From NCBI GenBank assembly GCA_020284085.1, contig JACEVL010001005.1, positions 286,698 through 350,697 on the forward strand: 64,000 bases of DNA. The letters are read 5' to 3'. This DNA is from Aporrectodea caliginosa (lineage: Eukaryota > Annelida > Clitellata > Crassiclitellata > Lumbricidae). A model generated the notes under the pieces. That model had not been told where the DNA came from. It did not search any database and was given only the letters and a program-made list of their open reading frames with translations. Below are positions 33,960-45,039 of the stretch, piece after piece. Position numbers and translations under genes: made by a program. Numbering within the stretch: the first letter of the stretch is position 1; each line of letters begins with the position of its first letter.

Positions 33960-35120
33960 GTTAACATTGTGACAGCCAGCTTATGGCTGCAGTCCTCAAT
34001 TGAACCAAATTGAGCCACAGAAAGGCTAAGCCTGTATTAGCAACAGTTGCTCAAAGTCTTGGTCATGATGTCTATGAGTTAAATATCAACCATTCGTCAA
34101 TTCACAGAAGAGCACAGCACTATCGAGCTAAAATTGTTTCACAGCTTAAAGAACAGTTTCAAGGAAATGTCTCTCTTGAGATCCACTGGGATGGTAAACT
34201 CCTGAGATACTTCATGGGCGGGATGTTGTTGATCGATTGACAGTAATTGTTGCAGAAGCTGGAGTGAACCAGTTGCTTGGTTCCAAAATTGACTTTCAGT
34301 AGGCTACTGATGACGCTCAGATCTCAGTCGTAGCCCGTTTGATAGGAAATTGGTGCCTTGTAGATCGCATTGCTTCCATGTGTTTTGATACCACTTCCAG
34401 TAACATAGGAAATAGAAATATCGCTTGTGTTCTGCTGGAACAGAAACCGGGGAAGAATCTTTTGCACCTGGCATGTCGGCACCACATAATGGAGTTAGTT
34501 CCAGCTGCAGCCTTTCACGGCAGTTTGCACTGACCTCAGGGCCAGACGTTGCCACCTGTAAACGTTTCCAGATTAACTGGACCAACATTGATCAGACGAG
34601 ACATGGCCCTGGAGCAGCTCATGAAGAGGTAGCAAGTGTGTTGAAAGATGACAAAGACAGCCTGCTGGCATTTTCTGAAAGCCAGCTTCACTATTATCAG
34701 CCCAGAGATGATTTTTCTCCTGGAGCCATGCATCATGCCAGATGGATATTAAAGGCAATGTACTCTTTAAAGATGTGGATGTTTCACGGCCAATTTAAAA
34801 GAAGAAAAGGGACTCCGGAGCATGTGCATCTTCATTGTTCGAATCTGTGTCAAGGCCTGGTTCACTTCTCCAAATCCAATTGCATCTTCAAATCATGATC
34901 TCCTTTTCCTTTAGCTCTTGGACCTGTTCGAAACAGTGAACAAGTCCATTGCCAATGCCAGAAGAAAGAAATTTGCTGATCACCTTTGGTATCTCAGTAA
35001 AGAACTCACTGGCTTTGCCGTTTTTATGCGACAGTGCCTGCTGAATCCGACGAGCAGTGGTAAAGGCAATTAATGAGCAGAAAGGTTTTGAAGAGCCTGT
35101 AAAACAGGACAAAATATATA
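33960..35120 (+). pseudogene. hAT-like transposase, decayed copy 1
   Basis: Conserved blocks appear in order but in different frames. IHWDGKLLR (34172-34205) is a likely catalytic Asp, CFDTTSSN (about 34381-34404) a second, and LACRHHIMEL is a CxxH-type block. GAMHHARWILKAMYSLKMW (34726-34782) and HLWYLSKELTGFA (34981-35019) follow. The same blocks occur in the elements at 46830, 49114 and 61044. Spacing of D, D, C..H and a later aromatic block suggests a hAT-like DDE transposase, but the exact family is not recognised. Several frameshifts. A TIR-like right end GAAACACCCTA stops at 35770; the left end is not found. Confidence 0.72.
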
Positions 35121-35759
35121 AGGCAATGCCAAAACATGCGAATTGAGGACTCGTGACAAAAAATACGATGCAATTCTTCTGCCGGCTTGGAATTCCGGCT
35201 GGATTCCTGAATTGTGACCGGGACTTATGACGTCATCGAGATGATTACAAGGATGCCATCAAGACTGTTGAACATTGATCTGAGGTTGTCAATGGCACTG
35301 CTGAAAGAGGCGTTGCCCTCATTGAGGAGTAGGCCCTACAGCAACATTATTACGAAGAAAGAAAATCAGAAACAGTATTGACTTCAAGTCGTCGAGGGAC
35401 ACCGTCAACTATTTCCAACTTGCACAATACACTTCTTTCCTGCCAGGTCATTGCCAGGAAATTTTAAGACAAGTAGACAATAGGCACTCATCAGTAGACC
35501 TGTAATCAAGCTTCCTAGACTCTCTACAGATAATGATTGTTAATTCTTCCTTGCTTGAATCTTGCTAAAATATATATCTCATTTGCGTACAAATTCAAGA
35601 TTTCGCATAAATTAATGAAAACTAAAGATCTCTTGAGCGACCTCTAAAAATTCAAATAATTTCCTACAACGTGGCAGGAGTTGTTTCTATACTAATTGGA
35701 ACCAATCTGGGGGGTGAGACCGTAAAAAATAAAACGTTTATGTTTTTCTGTGCTCATAA

Positions 35760-35770
35760 GAAACACCCTA
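35760..35770 (+). mobile_element. Right terminus of hAT-like element
   Basis: GAAACACCCTA matches the ends of the elements at 49114-51491 and 61044-62911. Confidence 0.55.
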
Positions 35771-37429
35771 ATGTAGGCTATATATAAAATTATTTAGAAA
35801 GCAAAAACGATAAATTACTCTGATTACTGTACTCACCTTGGATCGGCGAAAATGCCTGTAGGCTTACTCTCTGCTTCAGAGAAGTTTCTGATTAAAATTT
35901 TATGCCCTTTCATCGTCCAATTCACAACCGAGTTCACAAAACAGCACACATTCATACGAACTAAGCTTACTCTGCTCAAGGTTTGATTTTCTATTTATAC
36001 TTGAATCATGAGTTATGAACAAATGCACAACTCAGCGAAAAACCTTGTAGCAATATAATTATGGCGATGACCTCAATGAAAGCTTCAAAATGAGCTCATG
36101 AATGCAGTTATCTTGTTTTCAAAATGTTTAAGGACGAGACAGGTAGAGCAAGCCTTAGCATAAGTCCAGAGCAGTTCATATGAATCATGTACCAATTGAT
36201 ACTTGACAAAGATGTTGAAAGTTCATTTCCGAATGTGGAAATAATGCTTAAAATGTAGGCCTACTTGGTGCCCATGGTCACACACTATAGTGCTGCTAAT
36301 TTTCTAAGATGAAGATAATTAAGGACAGGCCTTTCACAAGTATGAAAGACTTAGCCACCTTGAAGTGTCGAGAATAGAAAAGAGCGCAGTATCTATTGGG
36401 CCTATTCAAATAGGCCTACAGGCCTAACTGTAGGCCTCTACAGACCTAACTGTAGGTCTAACTGAGCTAATTAAGTGGCTCAAGCAATCTGTCTTAGTTT
36501 GCAGGTTCCGCTTAACACTATTGTTATTTTCTTTCTTTCTTTGCCTGTATCAGCAACATCCTTAAAAACAGGATAAAAGCTTAAAGCTTATCTTTTGTTT
36601 TATATTTGAGACATTAGTTAATACCTATTAATATAATAGAAGACACTTTATTTAGAAGCAATATTATGGTCTTCCCAATTTATAATAATTTATATGGTTT
36701 TATTTAAATTAGTTAGCAATAATTTAACAATTTAAACGTTGTAGTTAGCACCTTTGCCTGTATGAATCAGTATGACATGTTATAACAGTTGGTATTTGGG
36801 TGGGGTTGTCCCTATTGGAGACTGTGCATCAACAAAGAGAAAATCCGCCGCAAAAAGGGCCCCACCATAATGGGCGTCAATTGGCCCCCGCCACCCTAAA
36901 TCCGGCCCTGGAGGCAACCTCAACACAGTTTTGCTTTAGCAGCTTGTTTCGTTTTCGAAGCAAATATTTGATAACCGAAGTCATAAAAGGTGGATCTTTG
37001 TCTTTGATGGTAATACTCTTTAGAGGGAAGTACAGGCAGAAAACCGCATTTAGGAAGGTGTAGATTGTAGAAGGCCCCAAAGGCTTCAGCCGGAGAGGAG
37101 CACGCAGTGATGAATTATCAGCTTTGCGCAGAGAGATGAACGTGGAAACAATCAAACTGGTTTGGTGTACGGAGACGGAAAGATGTAATGTAATTGTAAT
37201 GTAAATGTAAATCTTCGAAAATTTCTCAGCGCCCACAAAAGCCACGTCAGGGAGACCAGCTTAATCACCGGCGCTATATCAAATCAAGTCCGCATTAGCC
37301 AAACTCCTCTGTTCGTTTCGGTGCCAGGTCAAAATCCGGGAGGTCAAGCCGAGGAGACAGCATGGTGCTACGGTGGCAATCGGTGATGACGGTAGTCGTG
37401 TGGTGGCGCAGGAGTAGAATCAGGATAGG
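35771..37429. other. Intergenic, unrecognised
   Basis: AT-rich. A TAGGCCTA cluster lies at 36401-36470. At 36840-36912 the sequence ends CCTAAATCCGGCCCTGG, the reverse of a terminus common in hAT MITEs; the partner terminus was not found. Confidence 0.4.
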
Positions 37430-38810
37430 ATATCTTGAAGAGTTTAGTTTTCAGTCGTGAGTGGAAAGCAGAAGAGGAGAGTGCAAGTGGAGGAGAGGTT
37501 GAGATAGGAGGATGAGCAAACTGGCGGAGGTCTTTTGGGAGTCCGTTCCAAAGAGCTTGTGCAGCATAGACTAAGGAGCAGTTGCAGATGTTCAGAGAGG
37601 ATGAAACTGGAGGCCGGGACAGAGAAAGGTATGATGATGAGCGAGTAGACCCAGGCGGTTGGATGGTGAATAGCTATCGAATGTAAGAGGGTTTTGACTT
37701 TTGAAGATGCTTGCCTCTTCTCATTTGCGCTCCAAGCAGAGGTAACTGGCTCAACTGATGGTGGAATGGCTAAAATGGCGGAGTGCCTTGTCTTTATCGT
37801 TGACCTAACAGCCAAACATGTCTTGAATAGGCGGTCTGACGAATAAATTCGGTCCAACTCGGCTCGGAGGCCCATTCCCAGTATTTTCGCAGATGGTAGT
37901 TTATTTAAATCCCCGACATGTATAATAATCGAATCTTCTTGCAAGGTGTGAATCTCTTCCAGTGTTGAGTCAATACAGAAGATGAGGAGATCTGTGGAGT
38001 AGATGGGTTTTGGAGGGTGGTAGATTGCGCCAATGTAGTAGCATCGATCATTAGCCCTAACTTTGAGTCACATCATTTCTATTTCTCTGGAGTAGGCTGC
38101 TTTAGGTAGGAAGATTGAGGACTGCAGGCAGCTTCTGCAGTATACAGCCACTCCACCACCCCAACGCGCCTCCCGGTCTCGTCGGTAGAGGTTGCAATCT
38201 GAGACAACCATAGATGAATCTGAATGATGTTGTTTGAACCAACTCTCGACTACAATGACGACATCTGGTTTGTAGGAACTAATGTCAGCTCTAAGGTGCT
38301 CAATTGCACGTGGTTTAGTAAGACTAGTTGGATTAATGAGGTATATAGATGGTGCTGTAGACGGTACATAGACATCATCAGTCGAACGTTCAGCTCCTAA
38401 TTTGTTTGTCGCGGGATAAATGAGGCTGCTCTGTTCCCGTGATTTCCTTCTCGTTTTGGCCGAGAAAACTGTTGGCGACTGACTGACCCTGACAGGATTG
38501 GTTGGCTCATAGTACTTTCCCCTCCTTTTTCCGCTCGAGGGCTGAGGTACCGTAGGCATCTCGGTGGGCATAGTGTCGCGTTGTCGTAATCCAGCGCGCG
38601 ACCCCGGCATCGTAACAGACCACATGTCGCAATTCTTTCCAGCAGATCATAGCCAACCGCCCCACGTACACCGGGAGAACCCTCGCGGCCAGCAGCTCTC
38701 CTCTCTTGTAAACAAATATGCCGGAATCATTCAACGTGACGTCACTGGCTCTCAATAAGAAAAGTATTAGATTATTACTTTTGACTTTCAACACCTCATG
38801 CATGGCAATT
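37430..38810 (-). pseudogene. L2/CR1-like LINE with reverse transcriptase deleted
   Basis: Minus-strand pieces in order: an N-terminal region rich in Ser/Pro (38625 inward), then endonuclease (INPTSLTKPRAIEHL, ISSYKPDVVIVVESWF, GGGVAVYCR at 38340-38110). A further endonuclease piece (IHVGDLNKL, about 37925) follows, then directly the LINE C-terminus (ALWNGLPKDLRQF and SSSAFHSRLKTKLF near 37560-37440). The whole polymerase core is missing between them, so an internal deletion joined the ends. Several frames are used. Confidence 0.75.
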
Positions 38811-39068
38811 CTTCCTTTGGGAACTCGAGGAATTTTTCTGAGGAAAATAAGAAGAAATTTCGAGAGTTACTTTCCAGACAGGACTGGACAACCATCACCA
38901 GTCTGTGCGGTGACGGGGACGTTAATACGGCATAATTATAATCTATTCATAACTCAATATAAAAATGTTTATGACAAATCCTTTCCACAAAATTCAGGGA
39001 AGAGTCGAAGTAAACTAATTATAAAAAACCTTGGATGACGCGGGGCCTCCTTAAATCGAGTAAGAATA

Positions 39069-39934
39069 AAATACAGCCCGTAAAAACAAAGTTTTTTACT
39101 AATATCCATCTACTATCCTATAATGCGTCTTACGAAGCAGTTACCTCTACAAATATATAGTCCGCGTTCATTTTACGACATAGCGTGCGTTTATTCAGGC
39201 AGCGCACCCATTTTTGTTGCGGCCAATCACAACGCCGGCCAATGACAACGCTCCGTGTCGGAAAAAAGATTCCCCGATTCGAAAAGTTGAGTCCCCGATT
39301 CTATAAGCTTGCCTGTTTTGGGGGAGCTGAAATTTTGATAGAATGAAGTGGCTGCGAGGGCGAGTCTATCTGCCAAGTTTCAGGACGATTGAATGATTGT
39401 AAGTGATCGAATTAGTCGTCGCAAGATTTGACTATTTATCCTGTGGCTCAAACAAACAAGCAAGATTTCCGTAAGTTAAGGTAGATGGATAATAAAAAAC
39501 AGCCCGTAAAAACAAAGTTTTTTACTAATATCCATCTACTATCCTCTAATGCGTCTTACGAAGCAGTTACCTCTACAAATATATAGTCCGCGTTCATTTT
39601 TTACGACATAGCGTGCGTTTAATAAGGCAGCGCGCCCGTCTTTGTTGCGGCCAATCACAACGCTGGCCAATGACAACGCTGCGTATCGGAAAAAGGGATT
39701 CCCCGATTTGAAAAGTTGAGTCCCCGATTCTATAAGCTTGCCTGTTTTTGGGGAGCTGAAATTTTAATAGAATGAAGTGTCTGCGAGGACGAGTCTATCT
39801 GCCAAGTTTCAGGACGATTGAATGATTGTAAGTGATCGAATTAGTCGTCGCAAGATTTGACTATTTAGCCTGTGGCTCAAACATACATACATACAAGCAA
39901 TCAAGATTCCGCGAAGTTAAAGTAGATGGATAAA
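39069..39934 (+). repeat. ~430-bp direct tandem pair inserted in LINE-C
   Basis: Two units (39069-39490, 39491-39934), each starting ACAGCCCGTAAAAACAAAG and ending near GTAGATGGATAA, about 95 percent alike. The LINE-C frame resumes across them (linker TRGLLKSSK before, EQLYLKYIKNP after). ATCCATCTAC at the start and GTAGATGGAT at the end are inverted, so this may be a small terminal-inverted-repeat element. Confidence 0.8.
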
Positions 39935-39942
39935 AAGGAACA

Positions 39943-41852
39943 GTTATATCTGAAATATATAAAAATCCCAGTAAAATTAACAGAAACAAATTTGTAACAT
40001 ATCGGAATAAATTTAAAACAATTCGAATAAAAGCTGAGCGATACTATTACGCGACTGAATTTGATAAGTGCAGTAACGATCTTAAGAAAACCTGGAGCCT
40101 AATAAGATCGATAGCTAATATAGGACAGCGCGATACAACCATTGAATCGCTTACTGTCAATGGAACTAGGATTGAAGATGCTGAAACTATTGCAAATAAA
40201 CTCAATAATTATTTTGTGAGCATTGCTCAATCTTTGGATGACAAGATACCTGACTCCATGGGGACATTTATAAAATATATGAAACCCCCTCCATTGAAGT
40301 CCTTTGGTTTAATTTTAACATCCTCTAGTGAAATCTTAAACCTAAGTCACTCCATACGCACAACGCATAGCAAGGGTATTGATGATATTGACCCCTGCAT
40401 CGCGAGCCCTAATATTGATTGCATTGCCCAAACGTTAGCCGAGTTAATAAACTGTTCCTTCACTACAGGTGTCTTCCCTCAATCCCTAAAAACTGCAAAG
40501 GTAATACCTATTTATAAAAAAGGCGAAAGAGACAATCTGACGAATTATCGTCCGATTTCAATCCTTCCTTATTTCTCAAAAACATTTGAGAAAATAATAT
40601 ACAATAGACTGTATGACTTTGTTACGAAAACCGACATCCTTTATCCCTCGCAGCATGGCTTTCAATCAGGTCACTCCCCATATATGTCCTTGTTATCTAT
40701 GCAAGATAGAATCTCGAATGCAATAGAAAATAATGAATATTCCCTAGGCATATTTTTCGATCTGGCAAAAGCATTCGACACTGTAAATCATAAAATTCTA
40801 TTGCATAAATTGGAAAATTATGGTATACGTGGTATGCAGCTCAGTTGGTTTGCCAGCTATTTGGATGGACGCCAGCAATGTGTGGAAAATAACGGCAAAC
40901 GATCCACTTTAAAAAGTATTCTATATGGAGTTCCTCAAGGTTCTATTCTTGGGCCCCTGTTGTTCCTCCTCTATATTAATGACCTCCCGAACGTTTCCAA
41001 TGGTCTGTTCTTCATCCTGTTTGAGATGATACGAATGTTTTTTATTCCCACACCTGCAAAGACACCCTCTTTCAAATGGTAAACGTGAAGCTGGCACTCG
41101 TTGCCGAATGGTTTCGAGCCAATAGATTATCGTTAAACTTAGAGAAAACTAATTATATCTTGTTTAAATCACATAGGAAAAAAATCCCACTGGGACATTT
41201 AGAGCTGAAAATTAATAATATTTCACTTACAGCTGTTGACTCTACTAAATTCTTAGGAGTCTACGTTGATTGTCATTTGACATGGAAAGAACACATAGCG
41301 TACATTGCTTCAAAAATCGCAAAAAATATTGGAGTAATAGCCCGGACTAAATACATTTTGCCCTCTAACATTAGAATTAAGCTATACTATTCGTTGGTAC
41401 AACCATACCTCTCTTATTGTAACATAGTATGGGGTTCTACATATGCTACCAGATTACATAGATTAAATGTTCTGCAAAAGAGAGCTGTCCGTCTGGTTGT
41501 AGGGGCTCCATATGGCTCTCACACTGCTCACATCTTTACAACCCTTAAGATATTAAAAGTTGACCAGATTGGGATTCTTCAAATAGGGGAATTTATGTAT
41601 CGATATGACCGAAACCTTCTGCCTTCTAGTTACAAACATTTTTTTCAACTCTCATCACAGGTCCATTCGTATTTTACTAGAAACTCTAGCGCTTATCGCC
41701 GAACATATGCCCGCACGAACACACGCCTCTACTTTATTAAATCAATTGGAGTAGCGATCTGGGAAAAAATTCCTAAGGAAATACGTTTATCCCCCAGCAT
41801 CTGGTTATTCAAAAACAAATTAAGCACCTACCTTATAGAATGTACTATATAA
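39943..41852 (+). pseudogene. LINE-C reverse transcriptase
   Basis: Frame open from the linker (EQLYLKYIKNP, then IRSIANIG, VSIAQSLDD) through the polymerase: IPIYKKGERDNLTNYRPISI, IFFDLAKAFDTVNHK and YGVPQGSILGPLLFLLYIND. At about 41023 one base is lost in the catalytic F-A-D-D codons (the sequence reads TTTGAGATGAT instead of an intact GCAGATGAT), shifting the frame. The downstream half (41076-41852) continues in another frame with FLGVYVDCHLTWKEHI, then LYYSLVQPYLSYCNIVWG and the C-terminal NTRLYFIKSIGVAIWEKIP block. A single deletion in the active site is therefore the main visible lesion. Confidence 0.88.
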
Positions 41853-42340
41853 ACGACCTTGTCTGTCATTTCGACCGTTTGTGCCTGGTAGTATATCTCT
41901 ACCTAGTAGTTAAGTATTTTGTTTTAAATTGTATATTAACTCAACAGTGTTGAGTAACTGTTTCAGTTTCGCTTTCCTTATTTTCCTGTTTTCGCTTCAT
42001 TTCGTTTCTTTTTTTTTTTCTGTTTTTCCTTTGACTACTGCAAGTATGTTTGCAAAAATTATTTTTCTTTTAAGGCCACCTTTAATCTTCTTCTTTAATC
42101 AGTATTTTGGTGTCCCTAGTTGGCGGGATTTCTTTTATCCCTTTAGGGCCTCCTTTTTGTAGCCAATTTGCAATATGTTTACCCGATTATTCTGTTTCAT
42201 TGGTTGCAAATAAACATCTTGATTGATTGATTGATTGATTAGTTCCCTTACGTCCAAATCGCTGGGGATGCCTAATGACGCAGTCAATCCCATCGGGCGG
42301 CAAAACCGCTTCAGTTTATCAACAATATTCGTTTAAAAAC

Positions 42341-43193
42341 GGTGTCACGACAATTCGTCTACCGACATTTCGTCTACGACACTTCGTCTACTCTACATTC
42401 ATTTTGTCTACCGACATGTCGTCTACAAAGTTATTTTATATTGTCACCTTAAAATGGAATCTGGATTGATGAAAAAACTGTTTTCCTAAATGGAAGTGGG
42501 ATTGATGAAAACATTCCTGTGTCGAAATAGAAGCTAGATTGGTCTAAATAATTTTTTCAGTAAATAGAAGCTGAAAACCAAGCTGGATGCATGGATGAAA
42601 CTAAGTTTCCATTCAATAGAAGCTGGATTGATGAGACTAGTCTTTTGAGTAATTAGGCTAAAAGGTGGATTCCTGAGAATATATGTGGCTCCACACACCA
42701 AAACCAGCATTAAGGTGATTTTGCAACATATTGAGTTTGATACATCATTTTAAAGGTCTTGCATCAGGCTTCAAAATGACACAAAAATTATTGTTCTAGC
42801 TTTATTCTAACTGAAGATATAGGGCAAAAAGTGATCCAAATTAATTAATTAATTAGCTTAATTAACTTAATTAAAACAAAAGAATAGACTTATCAAAAGC
42901 ATTAACAATAGCTTTAAAACTCGTTTTTTAACAAAATATAAGAAATAACTTTTTGCAACATATATTTACATTAGATTCTGCAAAAAAACAACAACAACAA
43001 ATGTGTTTCTGGCCTATTACTCTGTTGTGTTATTTCCGACATAATGCTGATTTCGGTCTGGACCGCCACATATAGCACGTTTTAGCGAAACTATAAGAAA
43101 GCGGCCTCTGTTGATTAGCCATTATGGATACAGAAACACTTGCAGACGAAATGTCGGTAGACGAAGTGTCTGTAGACGAGTTGTCGCGGAACC
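42341..43193. mobile_element. Mutator-type MITE, copy 2 (853 bp), with nested insert
   Basis: Same inverted ends as the copy at 13844 (GGTGTCACGACAATTCGTCT; right end GACGAGTTGTCGCGGAACC) and the same interior subrepeats. Its flanks TTTAAAAAC and TTCAAAATT match at six of nine positions, a possible decayed 9-bp duplication. It is longer than copy 1 because of an element at 42683-43072. Confidence 0.85.
42683..43072. mobile_element. Nested TA-target MITE
   Basis: The sequence present here but absent from the sister element at 14175 begins GTGGCTCCACACACC and ends with GTCTGGACCGCCAC, an imperfect inverted repeat of about 30 bp. The empty site GAATATATAGCACG in the sister copy shows that ATAT or TA was duplicated. 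This fits a Tc1/mariner-type MITE. Confidence 0.72.
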
Positions 43194-43261
43194 TTCAAAA
43201 TTGTCTAAAAGAACTTTAGTTCAATTCCTCTCAGTAGGGCCCAAGGCCGTAGCCAGAATTT

Positions 43262-43519
43262 TGTGTTTTTTTTTGTTTTTTGTTTTTTTTTTGTTTTTTT
43301 TTCCTTTGACTACTGCAAGTATGTTTGCAAAAATTATATTGCTTTTAAGGCCACCTTTAATCTTCTTCTTTAATCAGTAATTTGGTGTCCCTAGTTGGCG
43401 GGATTTCTTTTATCCCTTTAGGTCCTCCTTTTGTAGCCAATTTGCAATATGTTTACCCGATTATTCTGTTTCATTGGTTGCAAATAAACATCTTGATTGA
43501 TTGATTGATTGATTGATTG
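43262..43519 (+). mobile_element. LINE-C 3' end, short truncated copy
   Basis: Matches 42005-42240 (ACTACTGCAAGTATGTTTGC through GCAAATAAACATC) with a longer (TTGA)n tail. It sits inside a sequence whose two sides (AGGCCGTAGCCAGAATTTTG and TTTTGGGGGGTG) look like one interrupted hAT-type MITE end. Confidence 0.88.
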
Positions 43520-43580
43520 TTTTGGGGGGTGTTTACTAATCTTTGAGCAAGCCGACAAGCAACCAAGTCAACCGACCTGG

Positions 43581-43656
43581 GACCCTCTATGAGAGCTCAG
43601 AACGCTCCTACAAACCCCTTAGTTTGTAGGAGCGTCCTGAGCTCTCATAGAGGGTC
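43581..43656. repeat. 35-bp perfect-class hairpin
   Basis: GACCCTCTATGAGAGCTCAG... (43581-43615) is followed by a 6-base loop CCCTTA and its complement (43622-43656). 34 of 35 positions pair, with one A-C mismatch. It may be the core of a MITE or a small-RNA precursor; no flanking duplication was identified. Confidence 0.93.
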
Positions 43657-43730
43657 CTAGGCGGTCTATGCATAAGGCATACACACTGTAGTAGGCCTAC
43701 AGTTAATACCATAAGATTTCAGAGCACGAA

Positions 43731-43964
43731 TTGTATTGTATTGTATTGTATTTGAACACGTGTTATAGCGCCCCTACCAGATTTTTCATTCAGAGGCGCT
43801 CCCGACTCTGCGCGGACGCTGAATCGGAGTTTCACGCCGAAGCGCATGATCAATTGCGAGTGAAGAACTTGCCCAGGGTCCCTACGCGGCGACTTTGAGG
43901 TTGATTCGAACCCGCAACTCTCCAGCTGCAAGGCACCGAACATACCCCCAAACCACCGCGCCCC
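43731..43964 (-). mobile_element. tRNA-derived SINE, family 1, copy 3
   Basis: Reverse-strand copy: head complement CCACCGCGCCCC at 43964, B box at about 43905, body AGGCGCTCCCGAC, and a tail of (ATACA)n at 43731-43752. Confidence 0.9.
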
Positions 43965-43967
43965 AGT

Positions 43968-44134
43968 ATATTGTGTTGTGTTGAGTGTTGTATTGTACTC
44001 CACGTTTATATTGCGACCGAGCCACCCGCAGTAAAGATCCGAGAAATTAATATCTGATAAACCGACCGACCCGGAATCGAACCCGGGTCGCCGGCGTGGC
44101 GAGCGGCAACCAACCCACTGGGCCACGCAGGATC
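43968..44134 (-). mobile_element. tRNA-derived SINE, family 2
   Basis: On the minus strand a different tRNA-like head: A box TGGCCCAGTGGGTTGG and B box GGGTTCGATTCC, about 35 bases apart. A body AATTTCTCGGATCTTTACTG follows, then an ACAATAC-type tail. The strong B box and missing CCA end mark a SINE rather than a functional tRNA. Confidence 0.75.
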
Positions 44135-44199
44135 CTACGAATAGTAGGCCTACAGCTGCTCGTTTGATCGTCCGCCTTCCTCGTTTCTCCCATATTAAC

Positions 44200-44990
44200 G
44201 ACTTTTATTACTTCTTCTTCTTCTTGTGCAGGCAGGTTCAGATGTCCGACGTCGCCACTCCTCTCTTTGTTGGGCATCTTCTGTCAGCTTCCTGTAATCG
44301 TTTGTCATCATCCAATCCAGCATCATCTGTCTTGATCTTCCTCTTGTCCTCCTACCCTCCATTTTTCCTTCAATGACCGTTCTTAGCAGTGAGTCTCCTC
44401 TCAGCGTGTGCCCGATCCATTTCCTTTGCCTCTCTCTTATTGTGCGTATAAGGACTCTTTCTTCTCCAATTATTCACAACACTTCTTCATTTGTTATAAT
44501 TATGTTCTGTTCAGCTGATTTTTTCCATTCTTCTCCATGTCCACATTTCGAAAGCTTCCAGTCTTCTTATATCCACTTTTCTCATTGTCCATGTCTCTGA
44601 CCCATACAGCACCACACTCCATACTAGTGTCTTAGTCATTCTTATTTTCAGATTCTTGTTTAGTTTCCCTCTCAGTAATTTCTCCTGTTTGAGAATGCCT
44701 CCTTTCCTATTGCTATCCTTCTTTTAATTTCTCTGTGGCATTTGGCATCTTTTGTGATCATACTCCCTAGGCAGCAGAATTCTTTGACTTGCTCTATCTG
44801 TTTTCCTCCAATGTGTATTCTGTCTACAGTTTCCTTTCCTTTACTTAACTTCAATACCTTTGTCTCTTTTATGGTAATCTTCATCCCGTATTCGGTTGAT
44901 GTTGTGTTTAGCCTATCCATAATTGCTTGTAGTCCTTTCTGGTTTCTCGCCAACATTGCCTGATCGTCTGCAAATCTTATTGTCAAATAA
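44200..44990 (-). mobile_element. LINE-A, 5'-truncated antisense copy
   Basis: The minus strand repeats the end of LINE-A: IRFADDQAMLARNQKGLQAI, then the cysteine-containing FCCLGSMITKDAKCHREI block and the 3' region, ending (GAA)n at about 44206-44220. This copy keeps one frame from 44986 to 44672, which shows where LINE-A lost bases near 2455 and 2518. Confidence 0.9.
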
Positions 44991-45039
44991 GAAGTTCCTG
45001 CTTTTAAAAAGGCTTAAAATGCTTATTTACTTTAAAGGA

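Larger units (their letters stand above)
38918..42240 (+). mobile_element. LINE-C, CR1/jockey-group, 5'-truncated
   Basis: Runs from the end of the endonuclease-RT linker (YNLFITQYKNVYDKSFPQNS) to a 3' untranslated region that ends AAATAAACATC followed by a (TTGA)n tail at about 42220-42240. An unrelated tandem pair at 39069-39934 interrupts it. A second, short 3' copy with the same tail is at 43262-43519. Confidence 0.88.
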
